Shown piece by piece: positions 35,120 to 43,535 of a stretch of DNA of 64,000 nt; position 1 is the first letter of the stretch, and the number at the start of each line of letters is the position of its first letter. Below the pieces are notes generated by a model, which made no database searches, was not told the origin of the DNA, and was given only the letters and a program-made list of their open reading frames with translations. The stretch is taken from assembly GCF_015234585.1 (NCBI RefSeq), contig NZ_JADFCM010000001.1, positions 1,364,001 to 1,428,000 of the forward strand, written 5' to 3'. The stretch comes from Pseudalkalibacillus hwajinpoensis. Its GTDB lineage: Bacteria > Bacillota > Bacilli > Bacillales > Guptibacillaceae. The translations under genes were made by a program, and so were the position numbers.

Positions 35120-36154
35120 ATGCAAGAGCGTTTACAAACGTTGAAAGAAGAAGCACTATCAGAAATTCAGCAAGCTTCTTCAATGAAAGAAGTGCAGGAT
35201 ATCAAAGTGAAATACCTTGGAAAAAAAGGTCCAATTACAGAAATTTCTAAAGGTATGGGGAAATTGTCTAAAGAAGAACGTCCGAAAATGGGGCAGCTCG
35301 TTAATGAAATTCGCTCAGCGATTTCGGATCAATTAGAGGAGAAAGTGACTCGCTTAGAAAAAGCAGCCGTAGAAGAACGATTAAAGAAAGAAACGATCGA
35401 TATTTCTCTGCCGGGTCGGCCAATTAAGAGAGGAAATCATCACCCACTAACGAGGGTAATCGAAGAAATTGAAGACCTATTTCTTGGTATGGGATTCTCG
35501 ATTGCGGAAGGACCAGAAGTTGAAACCGATTATTATAATTTCGAAGCGTTAAATCTTCCTAAGGATCATCCGGCTCGAGATATGCAGGATTCATTCTATA
35601 TAACTGAAGAAACGCTATTAAGAACGCATACCTCTCCAATGCAAGCTAGAACGATGGAGAAGTTAAATGGAGAAGGTCCTGTTAAAATCATCGTGCCCGG
35701 TAAAGTTTATCGCCGTGATACAGATGATGCAACACACTCCCATCAGTTTATGCAAATTGAAGGACTAATGGTTGGTGAGAATGTTCGCATGAGTGATCTA
35801 AAAGGGGTGCTCCAATCATTTGCGAAGAAAATGTTTGGAGAAGAACGTGAAATCCGTCTTCGCCCAAGCTTCTTCCCATTTACTGAGCCTTCTGTGGAGA
35901 TGGATATTTCTTGCTTTAATTGTGGCGGGAATGGCTGCTCTGTATGTAAAGGAACCGGATGGATAGAAATTCTTGGAGGCGGTATGGTACATCCGAATGT
36001 ACTTCGCATGTCCGGCTTCGATCCTGAGAAAGTCACTGGGTTTGCATTTGGTATGGGACCAGAACGGATCGCTATGCTGAAATATGGTATTGATGACATA
36101 CGTCATTTCTACACGAATGACAGCAGATTTATTAAACAATTTAATTCACTATAA
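35120..36154 (+). CDS. pheS: Phenylalanyl-tRNA synthetase alpha subunit
   Basis: Catalytic alpha subunit of the (alpha-beta)2 class II synthetase, 344 aa. Seen: N-terminal coiled-coil arm (residues about 1-85), motif 1 region [39 protein letters not shown], motif 2 [21 protein letters not shown], a CxxCxxxxCxxC cluster ([17 protein letters not shown]), and motif 3 [20 protein letters not shown] 35120 follows GGAGG by 8 bases; the GTG at 35105 overlaps it and is rejected. Cotranscribed with pheT under the T-box. Confidence 0.97.
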   Translation: MQERLQTLKEEALSEIQQASSMKEVQDIKVKYLGKKGPITEISKGMGKLSKEERPKMGQLVNEIRSAISDQLEEKVTRLEKAAVEERLKKETIDISLPGRPIKRGNHHPLTRVIEEIEDLFLGMGFSIAEGPEVETDYYNFEALNLPKDHPARDMQDSFYITEETLLRTHTSPMQARTMEKLNGEGPVKIIVPGKVYRRDTDDATHSHQFMQIEGLMVGENVRMSDLKGVLQSFAKKMFGEEREIRLRPSFFPFTEPSVEMDISCFNCGGNGCSVCKGTGWIEILGGGMVHPNVLRMSGFDPEKVTGFAFGMGPERIAMLKYGIDDIRHFYTNDSRFIKQFNSL

Positions 36155-36181
36155 TATGATTGGAAGTTAGGAGGAGAAAAC

Positions 36182-38590
36182 ATGCTCGTATCAATGAATT
36201 GGCTACAGCAGTATGTAGATTTAGATAGTTACTCAGCTGATGAACTAGCAGACCTGATTACTAAGGGTGGTATTGAGGTTGAAACAGTCGAAAAGCTTAA
36301 TAAAGGAATTACCGGCGTGGTTATTGGTCACGTTCTTGAATGTCAGCAACACCCTGATGCTGATAAGTTGAATATTTGTCAGGTGAATGTTGGTGAAGAA
36401 GAGCCGGTCCAAATTATTTGTGGAGCACCAAATATTGCTCAAGGACAGTACGTAGCTGTAGCAAAAGTTGGGGCTGTACTTCCAGGCAATTTTAAGATTA
36501 AGAAAGCAAAACTTCGCGGTGAAGCTTCTCATGGTATGATCTGCTCACTTCAGGAGCTTGGAATTGAAAGTAAACTTGTATCGAAAGAGTATGCAGACGG
36601 AATCTTTGTATTTAGTGAAGACGTGACACCTGGTGAAGATGCGCTTGAATACTTGAATCTAAATGATGAAGTTCTTGAGCTAGGTCTTACTCCAAACAGA
36701 GCTGATGCGATGAACATGATCGGCGTCGCTTATGAAGTTGGGGCAGTATTGAATCGCTCAATTGAGCTTCCGTCTCCAGAGCTTGTTCGCTCGGATGAAG
36801 ACGTTGAAGAGTATGTGTCAGTTCGTGTAGAGAATGAAGAAGATAATCCTTATTATGGAGCTTCCATTATTAAAGACGTAACGATCAAATCATCACCGCA
36901 GTGGCTTGTAAATCGCCTCGTTTCTGCTGGTATTCGTCCAATTAACAACGTAGTCGATATTACGAACTATGTTCTTTTGGAATACGGACAGCCGCTTCAT
37001 GCTTTTGATTATAATCGATTTGGATCGAAGGAAGTCGTGATACGTCGCGCAACTGAAGGAGAAAAAATTGTCACTCTCGATGATGCTGAACGCACGCTTT
37101 CGAATGAGCATCTTGTCATCACGAATGGTTCAAAACCCGTTGCCGTGGCTGGTGTTATGGGTGGTGCTGATTCTGAAGTACAAGAAGACACAACAACGAT
37201 TTTGCTTGAAGCAGCTTACTTTAACAGCAAGCTTGTTCGGAAAGCATCGAAAGATCTAGGGTTACGTAGTGACTCAAGTGCGCGTTTTGAAAAAGGAATT
37301 GATCGAAACCGCGTTGTTGGTGCAAGCGAACGCGCTGCTCAGCTCATTCAAGAAATTGCCGGTGGAACAGTGTTAAAAGGTATTGCTGAACAGGGAGCTC
37401 GAACCATCGAAGCTCTTGACGTTAGTATTGAAGTGAATCGAATTAATCAAGTTCTTGGAACAGAAATTTCTGAAACAGAAGTTGCTGCTATTTTTGAGCG
37501 TCTGCAATTCTCTTATCAGAACTTTGGTGGCACATTTACCGTTCAGGTACCGCCGCGCCGCCCGGATATAACGATTTCTGAAGATTTAATTGAAGAAGTA
37601 GGACGCCTCTACGGATATGATAATGTTCCTGCAACGCTACCTCTTACAGAAAGTACACCAGGACAGCTTTCAGAATATCAAGTGAAGCGTCGCCATGTTC
37701 GCCGTACGCTTGAAGGCGCAGGTCTTTTCCAAACAGTAACGTATTCTCTTACGTCGCCTTCTAAACGTCTTTTCTTCTCTGATGAATCAGCCGAAGCTGT
37801 TCGTCTTGCGATGCCAATGAGTGAAGAAAGAAGTGAACTTAGAACGAGCCTGATTCCGCATCTTCTAGAGGTAGCGCAGTATAACCGCAACCGTCAGCTA
37901 GATAATGTTGCTTTCTATGAAACGGCTTCTGTGTTCTTACCAGGTGATGAGCTTCCGGTAGAACAGGAACACCTTGCTGGCGTAGTGTCAGGATTATGGC
38001 AAGAGCACCTATGGCAAAAAGAAAAGAAAGTCGCTGATTTCTTTGTTGTAAAAGGAATCCTCGAAGAAATAGCGGTTGAATTTGGTTTAGAGGATCGTCT
38101 TTCGTTCGCTCGTGCAGAAGAGCCAAAGCTTCACCCAGGTCGTACAGCATCGGTTTATCTCGATGATGAGCTCATCGGATATATCGGTCAACTTCATCCA
38201 GAAGTTGAGAAAGATCTTGATTTGAGTGAAACATACGTTTTTGAAATCAATCTGGAGAAGTTACTGAATGCAGAAGTTGCTCACCTTCAATACAAAAAGC
38301 TTCCACGATTCCCGTCTGTTACTAGAGATGTGGCTCTTGTTGTCAGTGAGTCGCTTGAAGCTGGAGAAGTGAAGAAAGTCATTAAAGAAGCTGGTGGATC
38401 TAAGCTTGTGGACATTCAACTATTTGATGTTTACCAGGGTGAACATCTTGATGAAGGTCAAAAGTCACTAGCCTTTTCTCTTAGATATTACAATCCAGAA
38501 CAAACTTTAACAGAAGAAGAAGTGAAGAAGGCACATGACCGTGTTCTTACAGCAGTAGAAGAACAATTTGGAGCTGCCCTTCGTCGATAA
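36182..38590 (+). CDS. pheT: Phenylalanyl-tRNA synthetase beta subunit
   Basis: Beta subunit (802 aa) providing editing and tRNA binding. Seen: N-terminal OB-fold EMAP-like domain ([24 protein letters not shown], about 47-70), B3/4 editing domain ([27 protein letters not shown]), B5 domain ([25 protein letters not shown]), and a C-terminal ferredoxin-fold anticodon-binding domain ([32 protein letters not shown]). RBS TTAGGAGGAG, 27 bases after pheS. Length matches the Bacillus subunit. Followed by a terminator. Confidence 0.97.
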   Translation: MLVSMNWLQQYVDLDSYSADELADLITKGGIEVETVEKLNKGITGVVIGHVLECQQHPDADKLNICQVNVGEEEPVQIICGAPNIAQGQYVAVAKVGAVLPGNFKIKKAKLRGEASHGMICSLQELGIESKLVSKEYADGIFVFSEDVTPGEDALEYLNLNDEVLELGLTPNRADAMNMIGVAYEVGAVLNRSIELPSPELVRSDEDVEEYVSVRVENEEDNPYYGASIIKDVTIKSSPQWLVNRLVSAGIRPINNVVDITNYVLLEYGQPLHAFDYNRFGSKEVVIRRATEGEKIVTLDDAERTLSNEHLVITNGSKPVAVAGVMGGADSEVQEDTTTILLEAAYFNSKLVRKASKDLGLRSDSSARFEKGIDRNRVVGASERAAQLIQEIAGGTVLKGIAEQGARTIEALDVSIEVNRINQVLGTEISETEVAAIFERLQFSYQNFGGTFTVQVPPRRPDITISEDLIEEVGRLYGYDNVPATLPLTESTPGQLSEYQVKRRHVRRTLEGAGLFQTVTYSLTSPSKRLFFSDESAEAVRLAMPMSEERSELRTSLIPHLLEVAQYNRNRQLDNVAFYETASVFLPGDELPVEQEHLAGVVSGLWQEHLWQKEKKVADFFVVKGILEEIAVEFGLEDRLSFARAEEPKLHPGRTASVYLDDELIGYIGQLHPEVEKDLDLSETYVFEINLEKLLNAEVAHLQYKKLPRFPSVTRDVALVVSESLEAGEVKKVIKEAGGSKLVDIQLFDVYQGEHLDEGQKSLAFSLRYYNPEQTLTEEEVKKAHDRVLTAVEEQFGAALRR

Positions 38591-38596
38591 CTACAG

Positions 38597-38631
38597 AAAA
38601 TCCTCCCTACGTGTATAGGGAGGATTTTTAT
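38597..38631. terminator. Bidirectional terminator pheT / nupG
   Basis: AAATCCTCCCTA / TAGGGAGGATTT stem between convergent genes. Confidence 0.85.
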
Positions 38632-38643
38632 TTATACTATTTT

Positions 38644-39834
38644 TTACATAAACATTCCTACAAATATAGCCGTAATAAAGGAGGCTAGTGTACCACCGAT
38701 AATGGCCTTTAATCCTAATTTAGAAACTTGAGAACGTTTAGTGGGCTCGAGTGACCCTAGTCCAATAATAAGCTGCCCGATGGATGAGAAGTTAGCAAAG
38801 TTACATAGTGCGACAGAAAGAATGGCAACGGTTTTGTCAGAAAGCTGTGCTTGAATGGCGGTTAAGTTTTGGAAAGCCACAAATTCATTAATTGACATTT
38901 TCGTACCAATGATGGATGCTGCTCGAAATGCTTCATCCGTTGGAATACCTACTAATAGGGCAAATGGATAGAAGATATATCCTAGAATTGAGCTCAGGTC
39001 AGTTCCGACGAAACCTAACATGCCGTTTACAACTGCTAGAATACTGATGAATGCTATCAAAAGACCTCCAATATTTAACGCAAGCATCACACCGCTGACT
39101 GTTCCGTCGGCGATTGCCTCAAAAATATTGGCATGATCCGTTTTTTTCATTTTTACTTTATCATTAGTTTGTGAAACTTCAGTTTCTGGTTCCATCACTT
39201 TTGCAATAACAAGTGAAACGAAAGGAACGCTAAAGACAGATATCAATAAATATTTAAGTTCAATACCCATAAGTGAATAACCGACGAGGATGGCTCCACT
39301 AGCAGAAGCAGTACCTCCTACCATGATGGCAAATATCTCAGATCTGGTGAGCAATTTCAAATATGGTTTTACGAGTAAAGGCGCTTCGGCTAGACCTAAA
39401 AAGGAGTTTCCGACAGCGTTAAATGTTTCAACTTTCGTCGTTCCCATTAGCTTACCAATCGTAATGCCAATCACTTGAACGATAAGTGGGATAATGCGCA
39501 TGTAATAAAGTGCTGAGACAAGAGCAGAAATGAAGATGATGACAGCTAAAACATTTATAGCAAATACAAATGTTAAGCCTGTTTCTTCATAGAGGCCGCC
39601 AAATACGAATTGAATGCCTTCGTTACTATAGTTAATAACGTTTTGTACAGCTGCAGAAGCTTTTTCGAGCATAACCTTTCCTGCATTTACTTTTAGAACA
39701 AATAAAACAAATAGCCCTTCAATTAAAACGCCAACCCCGATCGTTCTCCATTTGACTGATTTTTTCTTGTTGCTCATTAACCAGGCGATAGCAAGTACGC
39801 CAATAATCGAGAGTAGTCCTGTGAAAATATTCAT
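38644..39834 (-). CDS. nupG: Concentrative nucleoside transporter, NupG/NupC (CNT) family
   Basis: Cation-coupled nucleoside importer of 396 aa with about nine to ten membrane segments. Seen: the CNT signatures GNSFLGLAEAPLLVKPYL (about residues 142-159), GGTASASGAILVGYSLMG and the C-terminal ALCNFANFSSIGQLIIGLGSLEP. Start ATG at 39834 with AGGGGGAATTG upstream on the minus strand. A guanine-type purine riboswitch with terminator precedes it, as for B. subtilis nupG (yxjA), which carries purine nucleosides, so purine nucleoside uptake is more likely than pyrimidine uptake. Divergent from a nucleoside hydrolase gene with its own purine riboswitch. Confidence 0.87.
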   Translation of the reverse strand: MNIFTGLLSIIGVLAIAWLMSNKKKSVKWRTIGVGVLIEGLFVLFVLKVNAGKVMLEKASAAVQNVINYSNEGIQFVFGGLYEETGLTFVFAINVLAVIIFISALVSALYYMRIIPLIVQVIGITIGKLMGTTKVETFNAVGNSFLGLAEAPLLVKPYLKLLTRSEIFAIMVGGTASASGAILVGYSLMGIELKYLLISVFSVPFVSLVIAKVMEPETEVSQTNDKVKMKKTDHANIFEAIADGTVSGVMLALNIGGLLIAFISILAVVNGMLGFVGTDLSSILGYIFYPFALLVGIPTDEAFRAASIIGTKMSINEFVAFQNLTAIQAQLSDKTVAILSVALCNFANFSSIGQLIIGLGSLEPTKRSQVSKLGLKAIIGGTLASFITAIFVGMFM

Positions 39835-39884
39835 GATGTCAATTCCCCCTGAAAACTAGTTGTTTCTTCACAAATCTAAATCGG

Positions 39885-39918
39885 ATGAATACAAAAAAAC
39901 CCGTACTTTGTAGAAAAA
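39885..39918 (-). terminator. Expression-platform terminator of nupG riboswitch
   Basis: Minus strand: CTCGGACTTT / AAAGTACGGG stem (one mismatch, one G-U) followed by seven T. Confidence 0.75.
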
Positions 39919-39992
39919 AGTCCGAGTTTACAGGAAGAAAAGTGGCACACAAATAAACAGAATATGCCTGTCTAAGTGACGATGCCATGCCT

Positions 39993-40063
39993 TCCCTATA
40001 GTCCAGCAATTCTCGGTTGCCGGGTAGAAACTCTTTGGACCCTATTTCCAAAATTATATAGAG
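39993..40063 (-). promoter_or_regulatory. Purine riboswitch (guanine type) upstream of nupG
   Basis: Minus strand shows the purine aptamer: P1 CTATA / TATAG, TAAT in J1/2, P2 TTTGGA / TCCAAA, J2/3 with GTTTCTACC, P3 CCGGCAA / TTGCTGG, and J3/1 GACTAT. The C in GACTAT (position 74 of the class) indicates guanine or hypoxanthine binding rather than adenine. A downstream terminator implies OFF control. Confidence 0.9.
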
Positions 40064-40086
40064 ATAAATGTGAAGTTGTATTCATC

Positions 40087-40115
40087 AATCTAGCAGAAGA
40101 TAGAATAGGTAGCAA
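40087..40115 (-). promoter_or_regulatory. nupG promoter
   Basis: Minus strand TTGCTA, 17-base spacer, TAGATT, placed so that transcription starts just before the aptamer. Confidence 0.5.
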
Positions 40116-40239
40116 GACCTATTAAGAAAGTAGGAATGTTTGGAATATTCGAATGAAAAATGTAAACGTACGACATTTTTTTGCTTATTGCTTCCTTATT
40201 CACGCTCTGATAGAGTACAAAGTGATTAGAATAATGGAA

Positions 40240-40306
40240 GCTCATATATGTCGGGAATTGGCCTGAACGTTTCTACCCTGTTACCTGAAATGACAGGACT
40301 ATGAGT
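40240..40306 (+). promoter_or_regulatory. Purine riboswitch (guanine type) upstream of nucleoside hydrolase
   Basis: P1 CTCATA / TATGAG, P2 TCGGG / CCTGA, J2/3 GTTTCTACC, P3 CTGTTA / TGACAG, J3/1 GACTATGAG with the guanine-specifying C. No T-run terminator is seen between aptamer and gene; AGTGAA at 40304-40309 could instead pair with TTCACT at 40361-40366 and compete with P1. Confidence 0.9.
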
Positions 40307-40418
40307 GAATAAAAAGTTGAGAAGACCTTAAACGTACCTCAACGCTATAAATAGAAAAGGTTCACTTTCAGGAAACGATGGTTAGCGACATGCGAGTTAT
40401 CCAGCAGGGGGATATAGG

Positions 40419-41390
40419 ATGGAAAAAAAGAAGGTATATTTCAATCATGATGGTGGCGTTGATGATTTAGCATCACTGTTTCTATTATTAAACATGGAAG
40501 AGATCGAGCTTGCTGGCGTATCGGTTATTCCGGCAGATTGTTATCTAGAACCAGCTGTTTCTGCAAGCAGAAAAATAATAGATCGATTTGGAAAAGCCAC
40601 TGGATTAAATGTTGCAGCTTCTAATTCAAGAGGGATTAATCCATTCCCTAAAGACTGGCGCATGCATGCTTTTTATGTCGATGCTATACCTATTCTAAAT
40701 GAATCAAATAAAGTGAATACACCTATGTCAGAACTACCTGCTCATTTGCATCTGATTGATACTCTTGAACGAAGCTCTGAACCGCTAACTCTTCTTTTTA
40801 CTGGACCATTAACAGATCTTGCTAGAGCGTTAGAAACAGCTCCACATATTGAACAGAGTATTGAAAAGTTAGTATGGATGGGTGGCACTTTCCTAGAAGT
40901 AGGAAATGTGGAAGAACCAGAACATGATGGTACAGCAGAATGGAATGCTTTTTGGGATCCCGAAGCAGTATCTACTGTTTTCAAAACTTCTATTAAGATC
41001 GAAATGGTCGCACTTGAAAGCACGAATCAAGTCCCGTTAACCAATGATGTAAGAAACATGTGGGCAGCTAAACGAAAGGAAATTGGTGTAGACTTTATTG
41101 GACAATGCTACGCCATGTGTCCTCCACTTGTACACGTTGAGACCAATTCGACTTACTATTTATGGGATGTTCTGACTACAGTTTCTGTGACACCAAAATC
41201 CTTTATCCATTCAAGAAAAGTAAAATGTCGTGTTGAAGTAGATGGAGTAAGTCAAGGGAGAACCGTTCTTGATGAAACAGGTCGTGAAGTGATTGTAGTA
41301 GATGACGTGGATCGTGACATGTTCTTTAACTATTTCACTTCCGTCATGCTGAAAGCAGAAGATCAATTAGAAGCTTCTCACCTTTATTAA
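40419..41390 (+). CDS. Nucleoside hydrolase (IunH family)
   Basis: Predicted to split ribonucleosides into base and ribose for salvage, 323 aa, cytosolic. Seen: N-terminal calcium-binding motif YFNHDGGVDDLASL (residues 7-20), where the canonical DxDxGxDD has Asn at the first position but keeps the three key Asp; LLFTGPLTDLARAL (about 126-139); VWMGGTF; EWNAFWDPEA; and a late WDVLTT Asp. RBS CAGGGGGATA. The purine riboswitch upstream and the divergent nucleoside transporter indicate purine nucleoside import followed by cleavage. The long 5' leader (about 110 bases past the aptamer) has no other gene. Confidence 0.87.
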   Translation: MEKKKVYFNHDGGVDDLASLFLLLNMEEIELAGVSVIPADCYLEPAVSASRKIIDRFGKATGLNVAASNSRGINPFPKDWRMHAFYVDAIPILNESNKVNTPMSELPAHLHLIDTLERSSEPLTLLFTGPLTDLARALETAPHIEQSIEKLVWMGGTFLEVGNVEEPEHDGTAEWNAFWDPEAVSTVFKTSIKIEMVALESTNQVPLTNDVRNMWAAKRKEIGVDFIGQCYAMCPPLVHVETNSTYYLWDVLTTVSVTPKSFIHSRKVKCRVEVDGVSQGRTVLDETGREVIVVDDVDRDMFFNYFTSVMLKAEDQLEASHLY

Positions 41391-41403
41391 TAAAATGAAC
41401 ATC

Positions 41404-41434
41404 AAAAAAGCTGACTCACTCGAGTCAGCTTTTT
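41404..41434. terminator. Bidirectional terminator nucleoside hydrolase / rnhC
   Basis: AAAAAAGCTGACTC / GAGTCAGCTTTTTT perfect stem, loop ACTC. Confidence 0.9.
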
Positions 41435-41447
41435 TCGTAGAGTTCCT

Positions 41448-42398
41448 TTAACGACGTGATTGATCAGCTATTTTTTGAGCTTTTAAGCTATTAGCAAAAT
41501 GTAGCTTAGCTAAATTCCCAAGAATCTGATCTCCATGTTTTTGAATAAGCTTTGCAGCTGCTATGTCTACAGCAGGTCCAGCCCCTTTAGGAAGCTTTAC
41601 ATTATATTCTTTTCCAAGTCGATCCATTTCCATTACAAAAGAGTACCTCGCAATAATGGATGCTGCTGCTACAGCCAGGTGAATTTCTTCGGCTTTAGTT
41701 GCGAAATATACATTTTCTTTTACGATTGTTGATTGACCTTTTAGGTAGTTGAAATAAACTTCAGGTTTAGCGAATTGATCAATGAGTATGGCATCATATC
41801 CCTGGACTTTGCGCATCACATTCTGGATGGCCTGATTATGTAGTAGAGCCTTCATTTTCCCCTGATTCGTTCCCTTTTTCTGCATAGTATTGTATTTTTC
41901 ATTTGGTAGGATAAGCAGGCTATAAGGAATGGTTTTAATCAAATTTCTAGCTATTTCAATAATTTCTGGATCCTTCATTCCTTTAGAATCTCTTACACCG
42001 AGTTCCTTTAAGAGTGGAATTTGCTTCTGGTCGACATATGCAGCAACAACTGTCATTGGACCAAAGAAATCTCCTGTCCCAACTTCATCACTTCCGATGG
42101 CGGAAAGAGTTGAGATATTACCAGGTGGAGAGTATTGATGATCGCCCACTGTTTTCTTTTTCGAATTCGTTGCCTTTTTAGAACTCGCTGTTCCGCTAGA
42201 TTGCCATGGTCTTGCTTCTCCTTCTGCCCCTGCGCCCTGGAACATTATTTTTCCAGATTTATAGCCTGTAATAGTACAGGCAGAAGTTTTCGCTACAAAA
42301 ACGCTCCCCGGTGGCTGTTTATCGCTTAAGTGGCTGTTGTATTTCTTTTTAATTTCATTCATAATGGAAGGTGATACAGTTAAAACAACCTGTGACAT
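41448..42398 (-). CDS. rnhC: Ribonuclease HIII
   Basis: Removes RNA from RNA:DNA hybrids. Length 316 aa. Seen: N-terminal TBP-like substrate-binding domain (residues about 1-85, VLTVSPSIMNEIKKKY, PPGSVFVAKTSACTITGYKSGKIMFQG), then the type 2 RNase H catalytic domain with the DEVGTGDFFGPM motif (Asp-Glu, about 103-114), LGVRDSKGMKD, and later AAASIIARYSFV. AAAGGAG precedes the ATG on the minus strand. Divergent from zapA, as in other Bacilli. Confidence 0.95.
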   Translation of the reverse strand: MSQVVLTVSPSIMNEIKKKYNSHLSDKQPPGSVFVAKTSACTITGYKSGKIMFQGAGAEGEARPWQSSGTASSKKATNSKKKTVGDHQYSPPGNISTLSAIGSDEVGTGDFFGPMTVVAAYVDQKQIPLLKELGVRDSKGMKDPEIIEIARNLIKTIPYSLLILPNEKYNTMQKKGTNQGKMKALLHNQAIQNVMRKVQGYDAILIDQFAKPEVYFNYLKGQSTIVKENVYFATKAEEIHLAVAAASIIARYSFVMEMDRLGKEYNVKLPKGAGPAVDIAAAKLIQKHGDQILGNLAKLHFANSLKAQKIADQSRR

Positions 42399-42550
42399 AA
42401 CAAAACTCCTTTTGTGAACTAGGCTTGCATCCTATTATAGCAGAATCTGAAGATGAACAAGAATGGTTCAGGAGCGCTGTGTTTCAAAAATACCACTTTT
42501 CATGCTATGATGTAAAACAGGATTCTCTCTCTTGATAGGAGGCTTATGGG

Positions 42551-42811
42551 GTGACAGACAGTCATGGAAAAATACGTACAACCGTGGAAATCTATGGTGA
42601 ACAATATACAATAATCGGTGATAAAAGTCATCAACATATTCGTGAAGTCTCAACTTTAGTGGATGAGAAGATGAATGAGATTAAAGGAATGAATACCTAT
42701 TTAGATACGAAGCGACTTGCTGTGCTAACAGCAGTTAATATTGTAAATGATTATGTGATGATTAAGAAAGAACTTGAAGAGTTAAAGAAAAAACTGAGAG
42801 AAGAGGAATAA
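42551..42811 (+). CDS. zapA: Cell division protein ZapA
   Basis: Small FtsZ-associated protein (86 aa) that bundles FtsZ filaments at the division site. Seen: N-terminal beta region (IRTTVEIYGEQYTIIGDKSHQHIREVSTLVDEKM-type ZapA domain, about residues 7-40), followed by a long helix (TKRLAVLTAVNIVNDYVMIKKELEELKKKL) that forms the tetramerising coiled coil. GTG start 42551 follows ATAGGAGG. The cvpA-like gene begins 6 bases after the stop. Confidence 0.93.
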   Translation: MTDSHGKIRTTVEIYGEQYTIIGDKSHQHIREVSTLVDEKMNEIKGMNTYLDTKRLAVLTAVNIVNDYVMIKKELEELKKKLREEE

Positions 42812-42817
42812 CGTAAG

Positions 42818-43360
42818 ATGGTTGATCTAATTCTTTTTATTATACTAGTTGGAGGGTTCCTAATTGGACTTCGAAGAGGCTTGATCCTTCAAGTCGTTCA
42901 TTTAGCAGGATTTATCGTTTCATTTGTTGTTGCGTATATGTATTTTAAGGATCTCTCTCCACATTTGAAGCTATGGATTCCATACCCGTCCTTCGGCAAC
43001 GAGGCATCTTCAACGGCAATGGTGTTTGACGCTATAAACTTAGAGGCCACATACTATAGTGGAATTGCGTTTGCGCTATTGTTCTTTGGTACCAAAATTA
43101 TTATGCAAATAGTTGGTTCTATGCTCGACTTTCTTGCAGATTTACCTATATTGAGAACTGTAAATGGATGGCTTGGCGGAGTGCTTGGATTTGTAGAAGT
43201 ATACATTATCGTGTTTTTATTTCTATTTATTGCAGCGCTTCTTCCAAATGAAACCGTTCAAACAGCCATATCAAATTCGTTTCTTGCGGAAAGCATCGTC
43301 AAGCATACCCCTGTGTTGACAGAACAAATTAAAGACCTCTGGAGTACACACGTAGCATAA
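42818..43360 (+). CDS. CvpA family membrane protein
   Basis: Integral membrane protein of 180 aa in the CvpA (colicin V production) family, unknown mechanism. Seen: family start MVDLILFIILVGGFLIGLRRGLIL with the GxxxGxRRG pattern, four hydrophobic segments, and RTVNGWLGGVLGFVEVYII near residues 110-128. Translationally close to zapA (6-base gap). The same pair occurs in B. subtilis (zapA-yshB) before polX and mutS2. Confidence 0.9.
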   Translation: MVDLILFIILVGGFLIGLRRGLILQVVHLAGFIVSFVVAYMYFKDLSPHLKLWIPYPSFGNEASSTAMVFDAINLEATYYSGIAFALLFFGTKIIMQIVGSMLDFLADLPILRTVNGWLGGVLGFVEVYIIVFLFLFIAALLPNETVQTAISNSFLAESIVKHTPVLTEQIKDLWSTHVA

Positions 43361-43386
43361 CCCTTCAATTAGAAGGGTTATTTATT
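43359..43386 (+). terminator. Intrinsic terminator after cvpA-like gene
   Basis: AACCCTTC / GAAGGGTT stem followed by ATTTATTTG. Confidence 0.65.
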
Positions 43387-43417
43387 TGTATTAGCATAAG
43401 TACGATTGGTTAAATTG

Positions 43418-43458
43418 GTAGCGCTTGTCGGATCTAATCGAGCGCTCCCGCTTTTTTT
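43418..43458 (+). terminator. Second terminator-like hairpin before polX
   Basis: GGTAGCGCT / AGCGCTCCC arms (one mismatch), then GC and seven T. Confidence 0.5.
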
Positions 43459-43535
43459 AAGATAAATTAATTGGATTTGGGTTTGAATATGGATAGGATA
43501 GTAGTAATGATCTTATGAAGAAGGGTGAGAAAAAG

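Noticed and set aside
40145..40185. Possible PurR box pair in the nupG / nucleoside hydrolase intergenic region
   Set aside because: CGAA- and CGTACG-containing arms are at a plausible distance, but each has four or more mismatches to the PurBox consensus.
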